Positions 1 through 9,648 of a DNA stretch of 64,000 nucleotides are shown piece after piece (the stretch's first letter is position 1; every line of letters starts with the position of its first letter). The DNA lies in NCBI RefSeq assembly GCF_000420645.1, contig NZ_ATVI01000009.1, positions 62,001 through 126,000 of the forward strand, read 5' to 3'. A program made the position numbers and the translations under genes. This stretch comes from Nevskia ramosa DSM 11499. Lineage in GTDB: Bacteria > Pseudomonadota > Gammaproteobacteria > Nevskiales > Nevskiaceae. The notes under the pieces are model-generated. The model worked only from the letters and a program-made list of their open reading frames with translations. It ran no database searches and had not been told where the DNA came from.

Positions 1-27
1 TAGCTTGCGGGTGTTTTCCACGGACAT
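1..27 (-). CDS. N-terminal fragment of an unidentified gene, cut by the window edge
   Basis: Read on the minus strand, the first bases give an ATG followed by the codons for MSVENTRKL and then run off the window. A purine-rich AGAGGA lies 8 bases before the ATG and is a fair ribosome binding site, which is the only reason for the call. It starts 44 bases after the moaC stop on the same strand, so it may be the last gene of the moa transcript. Nine residues are too few to name a family. Confidence 0.4.
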
Positions 28-71
28 CGTCGGATTCCTCTTCTCGAAAGTGGCGCGCGGCCCGATGAAGC

Positions 72-503
72 TCAGGCGCGCAGGAAATCACCGGACTTGC
101 CGCCGGTCTTCTTCAGCAGCAGCACGTCGCGAATCTTCAGATTGGTGCCGGCATGTGGTTTCAGCATGTCGTACAGGCACAAGGACGCGATGCTCGCCGC
201 AGTCAGTGCTTCCATCTCGATGCCGGTGCGGGCATGGGTGGCGACCTCGACCAGCACGGTCACTGTGGTCTCGGTGAACGCGTAGGTGAGGTCCAGTCGC
301 TCGACCGGAATCGGATGGCACAGCGGCAGCAGTTCCCAGGTGCGCTTGGCGGCGAGGATGCCGGCGGCACGCGAGATTTCCAGTGCATCGCCCTTGTCCA
401 GCGTTTTCTCACGCAGACGGATCAGCACATCGGCAGGCACATCGACCACGGCCTGCGCCACGGCTACGCGCAGGGTCACTTCCTTGGGGCTGACGTCTCT
501 CAT
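72..503 (-). CDS. moaC: Cyclic pyranopterin monophosphate synthase MoaC
   Basis: MoaC converts the MoaA product (3',8-cyclo-dihydro-GTP) into cyclic pyranopterin monophosphate, the first stable intermediate of molybdenum cofactor synthesis. The 143-residue product carries the family blocks LLPLCHPIP (about 58-66) and ARTGIEMEAL (91-100), and the YDMLK segment with Asp112 and Lys115 spaced like the catalytic Asp/Lys pair of E. coli MoaC. I chose the ATG at 503 because MRDVSPKEVT aligns with the MVDVSAK region of homologues. An upstream ATG at 578 would start inside moaE and add unlike residues. The protein is about 15 residues shorter at the N-terminus than E. coli MoaC. It follows moaE by 22 bases in one operon. 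Confidence 0.95.
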   Translation of the reverse strand: MRDVSPKEVTLRVAVAQAVVDVPADVLIRLREKTLDKGDALEISRAAGILAAKRTWELLPLCHPIPVERLDLTYAFTETTVTVLVEVATHARTGIEMEALTAASIASLCLYDMLKPHAGTNLKIRDVLLLKKTGGKSGDFLRA

Positions 504-525
504 CTCGCGTTTCTGTTGTCTGTTC

Positions 526-975
526 TTACAGTGATTCGACCGGCTGGATCGGCACGCCTTCGAGAAAGCGCACGGCACCGTCGACGTAGTGTTCTTCCTT
601 CCAGATCGGCACCGCCTGCTTGATCGTGTCGATCGTCCAGCGGCAAGCCTCGAAGGCTTCGGCGCGATGACCGCCGCGGATCACGACGATGACGCTGATC
701 TCGCCGATCGCGAGCACCCCGACCGCGTGCGCGACGAGCACATGAACCTTGAAGCGCGCTTCCGCCGCCGCTTCGATCTCGCGCAGCCGTGCTTCGGCAA
801 GACCGCGATGCGCGTGGTAGGTCATGCCGCTGACGGCATTGCCAAGATGCTCGTCGCGCACCGTGCCGGCGAACACGGCCAGCGCGCCGGCATCCGCGGG
901 CTGAGGCTCGACGAGCCAATCGGCAAGGTTCAGCGCGCCGTCGCGGAGGCGGGGCAGGGACTTGATGGCGCTCAT
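526..975 (-). CDS. moaE: Molybdopterin synthase catalytic subunit MoaE
   Basis: MoaE is the large subunit of molybdopterin synthase and transfers sulfur from thiocarboxylated MoaD to cyclic pyranopterin monophosphate. The 149-residue product is of normal family length. It has FAGTVRDE near 35-42, the GGHRAEAFEACRW block near 101-113, and IKQAVPIWKEE near 118-128, whose lysines fall at 119 and 126 as in the E. coli active site. It lies 3 bases downstream of the moaD stop, so the two subunits are probably translated together. Nothing looks damaged. Confidence 0.96.
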   Translation of the reverse strand: MSAIKSLPRLRDGALNLADWLVEPQPADAGALAVFAGTVRDEHLGNAVSGMTYHAHRGLAEARLREIEAAAEARFKVHVLVAHAVGVLAIGEISVIVVIRGGHRAEAFEACRWTIDTIKQAVPIWKEEHYVDGAVRFLEGVPIQPVESL

Positions 976-978
976 CGT

Positions 979-1224
979 TCAGCCAGCGGAAACCGGCGGA
1001 ATCAGCGCGATCACGTCGCCGTCGAACAGCGGTGCAGCGGGCGATACGATGGCATCACCGCTGGCAATCGCGATGTTGTCGCGGCGTGCGGCGAAATCGG
1101 GATAGCGGTCGGCGAGGGCATCAAGTGCGTCGCTGCCGGTCGCGCCGGCTGGCAGTTCAAGCGTTACCGCGTCAGACCCACACCAGCGCGCACTCGCGCC
1201 GTAGCACTCGATGACAATTTTCAT
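979..1224 (-). CDS. moaD: Molybdopterin synthase sulfur carrier subunit MoaD
   Basis: MoaD is the small ubiquitin-fold subunit that carries sulfur as a C-terminal thiocarboxylate to MoaE. At 81 residues it has the usual length and the expected late motif FDGDVIALIPPV. The C-terminus reads ...PPVSAG rather than the usual ...PPVxGG: the terminal glycine that is thiocarboxylated is kept, while the penultimate residue is alanine. I checked the codons at the end (GGC then TGA when read on the minus strand). The gene is immediately upstream of moaE and about 118 bases downstream of moaA. Confidence 0.93.
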   Translation of the reverse strand: MKIVIECYGASARWCGSDAVTLELPAGATGSDALDALADRYPDFAARRDNIAIASGDAIVSPAAPLFDGDVIALIPPVSAG

Positions 1225-1280
1225 CGGCTAGCGGCTCGCCTGCCGTCCGTGGCGCGATCGAGCGCCCTCGGGAAGCTCGG

Positions 1281-1302
1281 GCCCGGCCATCCGTGGCCGG
1301 GC
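1281..1302. repeat. Perfect 9-bp hairpin between moaA and moaD
   Basis: GCCCGGCCA and TGGCCGGGC flank a 4-base loop in the 118-base gap between moaA and moaD. There is no T-run on either side, so it does not look like a complete intrinsic terminator. It could act as an RNA-stabilising or attenuating hairpin within the moa transcript, or be a REP-like sequence. Confidence 0.5.
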
Positions 1303-1342
1303 GTTCGGCCATGCAGCGAATGTATTCGCTAAGCGCATGACC

Positions 1343-2356
1343 TCACCCGCCTAAAGAATTCATCGCAATCGGTCGATCCGAATACCCAGGATTGGCGGCA
1401 TAGCCGGCATCCTTGTTCCAGACCGTCGAGCGGATGAGTTTGGACAGCGCGGCATCGTCGGCGCCATTGCGCATCGGGTCGCGCAGGCTGATGCCGTTCT
1501 TCGAGAACAGGCATGGATAGAGCGAGCCGTCGGCCGTGATCCGCAGGCGATCGCAGCTGGCGCAGAACGGATTCGAGACCGTTGCAATGATCCCGATCTC
1601 GTTGCCGTCATCAAGCTCGTAGTAAGCCGCCGGATCGTTCGAACGCGGCAGCGCGTTGACCGCGAACTCGGCACGCAGATGCTCGAGGATGTCGGCCTGC
1701 GGCACCACGCGATCGCGCGTCCATTCGCCGCGGCCATCGAGCGGCATGAATTCGATGTAGCGCAGCGGCAGATTTTCCCGCGCGGCGTAGCGAGCCAGCG
1801 GCAGGATCTCGCCTTCATTGATGCCGCGGATGATCACTGCGTTGAGCTTCACCGGGATGCCGGCGTCGCGGGCGGCGACGATGCCGGCCAGCACCGGCTT
1901 GATCGAACGGCCGCCGGAGAGCTTGGCGAAGATCGTCGGGTCCATCGCATCGAGACTGATGTTCAGGTCATCGACACCGGCGGCTTTCAGTGCCGGCGCG
2001 CGCTTTTCCAGCAGTGCCGCATTGGTGGTCAGGCTGACTCTTTCCAGGCCGAACGGTCGCAGCGCCTGCGCGTCTTCGATGATGCCTTCGAGGTCGCGGC
2101 GCAGCAGCGGTTCGCCACCGGTCAGGCGCAGCCGGTTCACGCCGAGTTCGCCGACGAACAGCATCAGGATGCGGGACAGTTCGACGCGGCTGAGGCGATC
2201 GGCCCGGTCCATGAACTCGGGGCGTTCCGGCATGCAATACGGGCAGCGGAAATTGCAGCGGTCAGTCAGCGAAATCCGCAGCTTGCGTTTGATGCGGCCG
2301 AACCGATCCTGGATCGGCAGCGGGGCCGTAGCGGTCGGGCGGGAGAGCTGCGTCAT
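1343..2356 (-). CDS. moaA: GTP 3',8-cyclase MoaA (radical SAM)
   Basis: MoaA opens molybdenum cofactor synthesis by converting GTP into 3',8-cyclo-7,8-dihydro-GTP with S-adenosylmethionine radical chemistry. The N-terminal radical-SAM cluster motif CNFRCPYC has cysteines at 34, 38 and 41. TGGEPLLRRDL follows, and the C-terminal second 4Fe-4S site is in NPFCASCDRLR plus a later cysteine in LYPC. The protein is 337 residues and ends in Gly-Gly, as MoaA proteins do and as is needed for activity in E. coli. It is the first moa gene on this strand, 62 bases after the DUF934 gene, so read-through from the cysI transcript is possible. Confidence 0.96.
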   Translation of the reverse strand: MTQLSRPTATAPLPIQDRFGRIKRKLRISLTDRCNFRCPYCMPERPEFMDRADRLSRVELSRILMLFVGELGVNRLRLTGGEPLLRRDLEGIIEDAQALRPFGLERVSLTTNAALLEKRAPALKAAGVDDLNISLDAMDPTIFAKLSGGRSIKPVLAGIVAARDAGIPVKLNAVIIRGINEGEILPLARYAARENLPLRYIEFMPLDGRGEWTRDRVVPQADILEHLRAEFAVNALPRSNDPAAYYELDDGNEIGIIATVSNPFCASCDRLRITADGSLYPCLFSKNGISLRDPMRNGADDAALSKLIRSTVWNKDAGYAANPGYSDRPIAMNSLGG

Positions 2357-2418
2357 GCGCCATTGTACGGCTTGAATCTCGCCACATGGCGCTGCGGTTT
2401 TATGCTGTTTTCAGCCGG

Positions 2419-2922
2419 TTAGGCAGCGTCGCCGCGGCGACGCAGGAATACCGGCTCGGCATGATCGGCAGCCTGCTGGTAAGGCACGCTGAATTCATGG
2501 ACGGCGGCGAGGCAGGCGGCCGGGTCCTGACCGTCACGCAGTTCGAAACTGGTGAAGCCGCAGCGGAGCAGGAACTGGAACTGGTCGCGGACCACGGCCT
2601 TGCCGGTGGCGCGCAGTTCGCCCTTGTACCGGAAGCGTTCGGCGAGCAGACGGGCCTGCGAATAAGCGCGGCCGTCCGGGAAGCTCGGGAAATCCAGTTC
2701 GATCAGCGGCCGTTCGGCAATCTCCGGCAGCACCGTGGCGATGTCGACGGTGTTCGGCAGCTTGATGCCGATGGTCAGGCCGGACGCCAGCAGCGCGTCG
2801 CGCTCGGCCAGCCAGCGCGCATGGCTGACGATGACCTTGCCCGACACCGGCAGCGCTACATCGTCAGCAAGCAGGACGTAATCATCGGCCTCGATGCGCA
2901 GATTGCGAATCAAGGTGCTCAT
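2419..2922 (-). CDS. DUF934 family protein, sulfite reductase partner
   Basis: The 167-residue product matches DUF934, a family found almost always beside cysI or cysH in proteobacteria. Recognisable pieces are the late blocks DFPSFPDGRAYSQARLLAERF (about 77-97) and RDQFQFLLRCGFTSFELR (about 112-129). Its start codon overlaps the cysI stop (ATGA), indicating translational coupling. Function is not firmly known. The constant pairing with the reductase suggests an accessory or electron-transfer-related role in sulfite reduction, which is inference. No cofactor-binding cysteine motif is visible. Confidence 0.88.
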   Translation of the reverse strand: MSTLIRNLRIEADDYVLLADDVALPVSGKVIVSHARWLAERDALLASGLTIGIKLPNTVDIATVLPEIAERPLIELDFPSFPDGRAYSQARLLAERFRYKGELRATGKAVVRDQFQFLLRCGFTSFELRDGQDPAACLAAVHEFSVPYQQAADHAEPVFLRRRGDAA

Positions 2923-4589
2923 GCTTCTGCCTCGACCTTGGCATACAGACGCGTCTTGAACGGCGCCATGCCGACCCGGCGATAGCAGTCGAGGAAGGAT
3001 TCATCCTCGCCGCTGCGGGCTTCGAGATAGGTTTCGATCAGGTTCTGCACGGCGTTGGCGATGTCGGCACGCGACACGCTGGGGCCGGTACGATCGCCGA
3101 GGCTGGCGTCGTTGGATGAAGAGCCGCCGAGGGTGATCTGGTACCACTCCTCGCCCTTCTTGTCGACGCCGAGAATGCCGATGTGGCCGACGCTGTGATG
3201 GCCGCAGCCGTTCATGCAGCCGGACATGTTCAGCTTCATCTCGCCGATGTCGTGCTGATCGTCGAGGTTCTCGAAGCGCTCGAAGATTTCCTCGGCGACG
3301 GCGATCGAACTGGCGTTGCTCAAGGAGCAGAAATCGAGGCCCGGGCAGCAGATCACGTCGGTCAGCAAGCCGATGTTCGGCGTTGCCAGACCGATGCCGG
3401 TCAGCGCCTGCCACAGCGGATAGAGATCCTTCTGCTGCACGTCGGCAAACACCAGATTCTGCGTGTGCGTCACTCGCACTTCGCCGAACGAGTAGCGATC
3501 GGCGAGATCGGCAACGGCATCGAGCTGCGCGGCGTCGATATCGCCGGGCGCCACGCCCTTGGCCTTCAGCGATGCGAACACGGCCGAGTAGCCGGGCACG
3601 CGATGCGCCTTCAGGTTGCGACGGGTCCAGGCGGCAAAGCTGCCGTTCGACGCCAGTTGCTGCGCGTAGCTGCTGTCGCTCGCGGCGTCAGCGGCATAGG
3701 TGGGTGAGCTGAAGTGCTTCTTGACCCGGTCGAGATCGGCCTGGGTCAGCTTCAGATACGAATCCTTGATCTGCGCCCATTCGGCTTCGACCATCTCGGC
3801 GAACTTCGCCGGGCCGGTTTCCTTGACCAGGATCTTGATCCGCGCCTTGTAGATGTTGTCGCGGCGGCCGAGGCGGTTGTAGACGCGCAGCACCGCTTCG
3901 CAATAGCTGAGCAGATCGGCTTCGGGCAGGAAGTCGCGAATCTTCACGCCGATGATCGGCGTGCGGCCCAGGCCACCGCCGACATAGATCGTGTAGCCGA
4001 GTTCGCCCGCTTCGTTCTTGATGATGTGCACGCCGATGTCGTGCACGCGGGTCGCGGCGCGGTCGGTCGTCGAACTGCTCATCGCGATCTTGAACTTGCG
4101 CGGCAGCCAGTTGAATTCGGGATGCAGGGTGGCCCATTGGCGGGCGATCTCACAGTACGGTCGCGGATCGACCAGCTCATCGGCCGCGACACCGGCCAGA
4201 TGATCCGAAGTGAAGTTGCGGATGCAGTTGCCGCTGGTCTGGATCGCGTGCATCTGCACGGTGGCGAGATCAGCCAGGATGTCCGGCACCGATTCCAGGG
4301 TCGGCCAGTTGAACTGGATGTTCTGACGCGTCGTCAGATGGCCATAGCCCTTGTCGTAAGTGCGGGCGATATGGCCGAGCATGCGCAGCTGCTTGGCGGC
4401 CAGCAGGCCATATGGAATGGCGATCCGCAGCATCGGCGCGAAGCGCTGCACATACAGGCCGTTGCGCAGGCGCAACATGCGGTATTCGTCGTCGGGGAGT
4501 TCGCCGGCGAGGAAGCGCCGGGTCTGGTCGCGAAACTGGGCGACTCGTTCATCGACCAGTTTCTGGTCGTATTCGTCGTATTGATACAT
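2919..4589 (-). CDS. cysI: Sulfite (or nitrite/sulfite) reductase hemoprotein CysI
   Basis: This siroheme and 4Fe-4S reductase would reduce sulfite to sulfide for cysteine synthesis. The 556-residue chain has both half-domains of the nitrite/sulfite reductase fold. The siroheme/iron-sulfur cysteines are at about 415 and 421 (CCPGLDFC) and at 458 and 462 (SGCMNGC). No cysJ flavoprotein gene is nearby, so electrons probably come from ferredoxin or another donor. DUF934, cysB and cysG next to it support an assimilatory sulfur role. A nitrite reductase role is less likely given cysB. The 98-base upstream gap holds an AT-rich stretch (CCTAATAACTTTCC) that could include the promoter or a CysB site. 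Confidence 0.93.
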   Translation of the reverse strand: MYQYDEYDQKLVDERVAQFRDQTRRFLAGELPDDEYRMLRLRNGLYVQRFAPMLRIAIPYGLLAAKQLRMLGHIARTYDKGYGHLTTRQNIQFNWPTLESVPDILADLATVQMHAIQTSGNCIRNFTSDHLAGVAADELVDPRPYCEIARQWATLHPEFNWLPRKFKIAMSSSTTDRAATRVHDIGVHIIKNEAGELGYTIYVGGGLGRTPIIGVKIRDFLPEADLLSYCEAVLRVYNRLGRRDNIYKARIKILVKETGPAKFAEMVEAEWAQIKDSYLKLTQADLDRVKKHFSSPTYAADAASDSSYAQQLASNGSFAAWTRRNLKAHRVPGYSAVFASLKAKGVAPGDIDAAQLDAVADLADRYSFGEVRVTHTQNLVFADVQQKDLYPLWQALTGIGLATPNIGLLTDVICCPGLDFCSLSNASSIAVAEEIFERFENLDDQHDIGEMKLNMSGCMNGCGHHSVGHIGILGVDKKGEEWYQITLGGSSSNDASLGDRTGPSVSRADIANAVQNLIETYLEARSGEDESFLDCYRRVGMAPFKTRLYAKVEAEA

Positions 4590-4687
4590 TGGCCTTACCG
4601 CTGGCAGACCCGCACGCTTCGGCGGGTGCGCACTTTACGTGGCGCGTCAGGGAATATCCTAATAACTTTCCTGTTTGGCGCGGGCTG

Positions 4688-5695
<1,008 letters not shown>

Positions 5696-5787
5696 TTATT
5701 CCGATGCGTTCTGAAAGAATACCAATTGCTTCTTTGGTCGTGCGCGGTCTTAGTCGATACCGTGCCGTCCTCATTCCCGGATCATCT

Positions 5788-6636
5788 ATGGACTTGTCAG
5801 GCAACGGACTCGGTTTTTCGATCGCAGGGCTCGTTGTCGGCACCGCAGTTGGCGCAACCGGCGTCGGTGGCGGCTCGCTGATGACACCGATCCTGATCCT
5901 GTTCTACGGCATCTCGCCGGCGCTCGCGGTCGGCACCGATCTGCTCTACGCCTCGATCAGCAAATCCTTCGGCGTGCTGCTGCATGGCCGCAACGGCTCG
6001 CTGGATTGGGCGATCGTCGGCTGGCTGTCGGCGGGCAGCGTGCCGGCAACCTTGCTGACACTGGTGATGCTCGATCAGATCGGCAGCAGTGCCGGGCTGG
6101 ACCGGCTGATCAAGCTGACCCTGTCCGGCGCCGTGATCGTCACCGCGCTGTTCACCCTGTGCCAGGAAGTGTTGGCCTCACGGCTGCGCATGGATCAGGT
6201 TCGCGCGGAACTGCGTCCGACCACCCAGCGTGCCTTGACCGTGGCGGCTGGCGTGCTGATCGGCGCGGTGGTGACCATTTCCTCGGTCGGCGCCGGCGCC
6301 ATCGGCATGATGATCCTGCTGCTGCTGTATCCGAAGCACGCGCCCATCCGCATCGTCGGCAGCGATCTCGCCCACGCCGTGCTGATCACCGCGATCGCCG
6401 GCGCCGGCCACGCGCGCATGGGTTCGGTCAACTACGAATTGCTGGGCTGGCTGCTGCTCGGTGCCTTGCCCGGCATCTGGATCGGCAGCCGCCTCGGCTT
6501 CCGCATGAATCCGCGCAGCTTGAAGCGGGCGATCGCCGGCATCCTGATCGTGGTCGGCTCGATGACCTTGTGGAAGACGCTGCACGTGCCGGCACCGGTG
6601 ATCGCGGCCAGCCCCTCATCAACCGGGACTCACTGA
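5788..6636 (+). CDS. TauE/SafE-family sulfite or sulfonate exporter-like membrane protein
   Basis: The 282-residue protein is almost entirely hydrophobic, with about eight predicted membrane segments in two repeats. Each repeat begins with a glycine-rich motif (VGATGVGGGSLMTP near 21-34 and ISSVGAGAIGMM in the second half), the hallmark of the TauE/SafE family. Such proteins export sulfite or related anions. The position between cysB and cysG supports sulfite handling, for example relief of excess sulfite. I chose the ATG at 5788 because the sequence before it is not membrane-like. The exact substrate cannot be told from sequence. Confidence 0.85.
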   Translation: MDLSGNGLGFSIAGLVVGTAVGATGVGGGSLMTPILILFYGISPALAVGTDLLYASISKSFGVLLHGRNGSLDWAIVGWLSAGSVPATLLTLVMLDQIGSSAGLDRLIKLTLSGAVIVTALFTLCQEVLASRLRMDQVRAELRPTTQRALTVAAGVLIGAVVTISSVGAGAIGMMILLLLYPKHAPIRIVGSDLAHAVLITAIAGAGHARMGSVNYELLGWLLLGALPGIWIGSRLGFRMNPRSLKRAIAGILIVVGSMTLWKTLHVPAPVIAASPSSTGTH

Positions 6637-6706
6637 GCGTCGCCCCGGCCAGTGCGCGGCTGCGGATCGGGCGTCACAATTGCGCCGTTCCTGCTCGCCG
6701 AAACCC

Positions 6707-8107
6707 ATGTCCCAAAAGCCTGACGCTGCCGGTTCTCCACCGAAATACTTTCCGATCACGCTACGCCTCGACGATGCCCGCGTGCTGGTGGTCGGCGGCG
6801 GCGAGATCGCGGCGCGCAAGCTGCGCCTGCTGCTGAAGGCCGGGCCGCGCGCCGAGGTCGTCGCTCGCGAATTGAATCCCGAGCTTGCGGCGCTTTGTGC
6901 CATCGGTACGATCATTCATCTGGCGATCGAGTTCGATGTGGCGCAGCTGGCCGGCGCGCGGCTGGTGATTGCCGCCACCGATGACAAGGCGCTCAACCGC
7001 CTCGTTGCTGCCGAGGCCACGGCGCGCGGCATTCTGGTCAATGCCGTCGACGATCCCGAGCCTTCGACCTTCATCACGCCGGCGATCATCGAGCGCCCGC
7101 CGCTGACCATCGCCATCGCCACCGGCGGTGCCGCGCCAGTCGTTGCGCGTCGTCTGCGCGAACGCATCGAGGCCGCGCTGCCGCAGAACTACGGCGCTCT
7201 CGCGGAGTTCACGCAGAGCCGTCGAGATCGGGTCAAGGCTACGCTGGAAGGCCCGGCGCGGCGTGTGCTGTGGGAGCGCTTTCTCGACAGCCCCGGTGCC
7301 GAAGCGGTGCTGCGCGGTGATGAACCCGCCGCCGATACCGTGCTCGAAACCCTGCTGGCCGACCAGCGCCCGCTCGGCGAGGTCTATCTGGTCGGCGCCG
7401 GGCCAGGCGATCCGGATCTGCTGACCTTCCGCGCGCTGCGCCTGATGCAGCAGGCCGATGTCGTGCTCTACGACCGCCTGATCGGCGCCGGCATTCTCGA
7501 ACTGGTGCGTCGCGATGCCGAGCGGATCTTCGTCGGCAAACGCCGCAACCAGCACACCGTGCCGCAGGACGAGATCAACGAGGAACTGGTGCGCCTCGCC
7601 AAACAGGGCAAGCGGGTGCTGCGCCTGAAAGGCGGCGATCCCTTCGTGTTCGGCCGTGGTGGCGAGGAAATCGAGCGACTGGCCGCGGCCGGCATTCCGT
7701 TCCAGGTCGTTCCCGGCATTACCGCAGCCAGCGGCTGTTCGACCTACGCCGGCATCCCGCTGACTCATCGTGACTACGCCCAGGCCTGCATCTTCGTCAC
7801 CGGCCATCCGCGGGCCGATGGCCAGCTGACCTTGCCCTGGGATGCGCTGGCGCGGCCCGGCCAGACCATCGCGATCTACATGGGCCTGGGTTCGTTGGCG
7901 ATGCTCTGCGCCAAGCTCGTCGAGCACGGCCTGCCTGCGGACTGGCCGGCGGCGCTGATCGAGGAAGGCACTTCGGCCAACCAGCGGGTGATCGCCTCGA
8001 CTCTGGGCAAGCTGCCCGGCGAGGTCACCGCTGCCGAGGTCAAGGGCGCCAGTCTGGTGATCGTCGGCGAAGTGGTGAAACTGCGCGAACGCCTGGCCTG
8101 GCGCTAG
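6707..8107 (+). CDS. cysG: Siroheme synthase CysG (methyltransferase, dehydrogenase, ferrochelatase)
   Basis: CysG makes siroheme, the cofactor of CysI, from uroporphyrinogen III. The 466-residue protein has an N-terminal NAD-binding domain starting PKYFPITLRL with VVGGGEIAARK, which carries dehydrogenase and ferrochelatase activity. A C-terminal S-adenosylmethionine-dependent methyltransferase domain begins at VYLVGAGPGDPDLLT, with DRLI and LKGGDPFVFGRGGEE motifs. The ATG at 6707 is preferred over a TTG nine codons earlier. It ends 4 bases from the convergent oxidoreductase stop. Confidence 0.96.
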   Translation: MSQKPDAAGSPPKYFPITLRLDDARVLVVGGGEIAARKLRLLLKAGPRAEVVARELNPELAALCAIGTIIHLAIEFDVAQLAGARLVIAATDDKALNRLVAAEATARGILVNAVDDPEPSTFITPAIIERPPLTIAIATGGAAPVVARRLRERIEAALPQNYGALAEFTQSRRDRVKATLEGPARRVLWERFLDSPGAEAVLRGDEPAADTVLETLLADQRPLGEVYLVGAGPGDPDLLTFRALRLMQQADVVLYDRLIGAGILELVRRDAERIFVGKRRNQHTVPQDEINEELVRLAKQGKRVLRLKGGDPFVFGRGGEEIERLAAAGIPFQVVPGITAASGCSTYAGIPLTHRDYAQACIFVTGHPRADGQLTLPWDALARPGQTIAIYMGLGSLAMLCAKLVEHGLPADWPAALIEEGTSANQRVIASTLGKLPGEVTAAEVKGASLVIVGEVVKLRERLAWR

Positions 8108-8111
8108 GGCC

Positions 8112-9086
8112 TTAAGGAATCAGAACGATCTTGCCGGTCACCTTGCGGGCCTGCATGTCGCGCATCGCATCGGCGGCATCGGCCAGCGGATAGGCCTTCG
8201 AGATGTAAGGCTTGAGCTTGCCTTCGGCGATCCAGGCGAACAGCTCGGCGAAGTTCTCGGCATTCACCTTCGGCTCGCGGACGATGAAGCCGCCCCAGAA
8301 CACGCCGAGCGCGGCGGCGCCTTTCAGCAGCAGGCGATTCATGGCGATTTCCGGAATGGTACCGGCTGCGAAGCCGACTACCAGATAGCGGCCGCACCAG
8401 TTGATTGCTGAAAAGCAGTCCTGCGCCAGATCGCCGCCGACCGGATCGTAGATCACGTCCGCGCCCTGGCCCTTGGTCAGTTTCTTGACCGCTTCCTTGA
8501 GGCTTTCCTTCGAGTAGTCGATGACTTCGTCGGCGCCCTGTTCGCGGCACAGCGCGAGCTTTTCGGCGCTTGATGCCGCCGCGATCACCCGCGCGCCCAT
8601 CAGCTTGCCGATCTGCACCGCGGCCAGGCCGACACCGCCGGCCGCGCCGAGCACCAGCAGGGTTTCGCCCGGCTTGAGCGAGCCGCGCTGCTTCAGTGCG
8701 TGGATGGTGGTGCCATAGGCCAGCGCGAAGCCGCCAGCGATCGACAGATCGAAATCGGCTGGCAGTTTCAGCAGGCCGTCGGCATTGGCGTTGACTTCCT
8801 CGGCATAGCCGCCGATCGGCACGATCGCCGCGACTCGATCACCAATGATCACGTTGCTGACCTTTGCGCCGATCGCCGTCACCGTGCCGGCCACTTCAGC
8901 GCCCGGCGTGAATGGCGGCGTGGCCTTGAACTGGTACTTGCCGGCGATCTGCAGGATGTCCGGGAAGTTGATGCCGGCCGAGGCGATGCGGACTCTTACT
9001 TCGTTCGGGCCGGGTGGCGCGAGGGTCACGTCTTCGAGAGACAGGGTTTCCGGGCCGCCGAGCTGCTTGCAGACAATCGCTTTCAT
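8112..9086 (-). CDS. Zinc-free NADPH:quinone oxidoreductase, MDR superfamily
   Basis: The 324-residue product is a medium-chain reductase of the quinone oxidoreductase type. It has an N-terminal GroES-like domain with PGAEVAGTV (about 80-88), then a Rossmann domain with VLGAAGGVGLAAVQIGK (about 144-160), the nucleotide-binding AxxGGVG signature. The cysteine cluster of the structural zinc seen in alcohol dehydrogenases is missing. Such enzymes reduce quinones or enones with NADPH. The physiological substrate is unknown. The gene stands alone, tail to tail with cysG, and shows no link to the metal-uptake genes upstream. Confidence 0.88.
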   Translation of the reverse strand: MKAIVCKQLGGPETLSLEDVTLAPPGPNEVRVRIASAGINFPDILQIAGKYQFKATPPFTPGAEVAGTVTAIGAKVSNVIIGDRVAAIVPIGGYAEEVNANADGLLKLPADFDLSIAGGFALAYGTTIHALKQRGSLKPGETLLVLGAAGGVGLAAVQIGKLMGARVIAAASSAEKLALCREQGADEVIDYSKESLKEAVKKLTKGQGADVIYDPVGGDLAQDCFSAINWCGRYLVVGFAAGTIPEIAMNRLLLKGAAALGVFWGGFIVREPKVNAENFAELFAWIAEGKLKPYISKAYPLADAADAMRDMQARKVTGKIVLIP

Positions 9087-9141
9087 GGGACGTGGTGTCG
9101 ATTTCGTGAACGAGGCGAACCGACCGCGGCTAAGCGATCAG

Positions 9142-9588
9142 TCAGTGCGGAGCGTGCGGCTGCGAGTGATCGTGGCCGTGATGACGCAGCTGGTAATTGC
9201 GCAGATGGGCGACGGCCAGCATCACCGCGCCGATCACCGTCAGTACGCGCTCGCCATCGGCATCGATCAAACCGGTCTGGATGCCGAACGCGGCGAACAC
9301 CATCAGGATCAGGCCGATGACGCCGAGCCAGGCGACGACGCCATCGCGATGCCGGCGCCAGCCCCAGCCGAGCGCGATGACGCTGGTCGGCACCGCGCCG
9401 AGCAGCAGCCACTGGTGGAAGCGTTCATCGGCGACCAGGCTCGACGCCGCCAGCGGCAAAGCAGCCACCAGCAGCGGCAGCGCCAGACAGTGAATCAGGC
9501 ACAGCCCTGACAGCAGCATCGCCAGTGCATCGAGCCCGCGAACGGGCGGCTCGGCGGCAACGGCGGAAATATCGTTTGGACGATTCAT
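9142..9588 (-). CDS. MerC-like small membrane protein
   Basis: The 148-residue protein has four hydrophobic segments. The first contains GLCLIHCLALPLL (about 28-40), matching the CxxxH/C pattern of the MerC family of metal-transport membrane proteins. The C-terminus is histidine-rich (HHGHDHSQPHAPH), which could bind zinc or a similar metal. It lies 60 bases downstream of a ZnuD-like receptor gene on the same strand. A role moving the metal taken up by that receptor, or sensing it, is plausible but inferred. No other mer genes are present, so mercury resistance is unlikely. Confidence 0.82.
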   Translation of the reverse strand: MNRPNDISAVAAEPPVRGLDALAMLLSGLCLIHCLALPLLVAALPLAASSLVADERFHQWLLLGAVPTSVIALGWGWRRHRDGVVAWLGVIGLILMVFAAFGIQTGLIDADGERVLTVIGAVMLAVAHLRNYQLRHHGHDHSQPHAPH

Positions 9589-9648
9589 CGGGGCGGAAGA
9601 TTAGCATCCGGCCGCAGCCTCGGGCCGCTGCCGGATGTTGTGTCGGGC

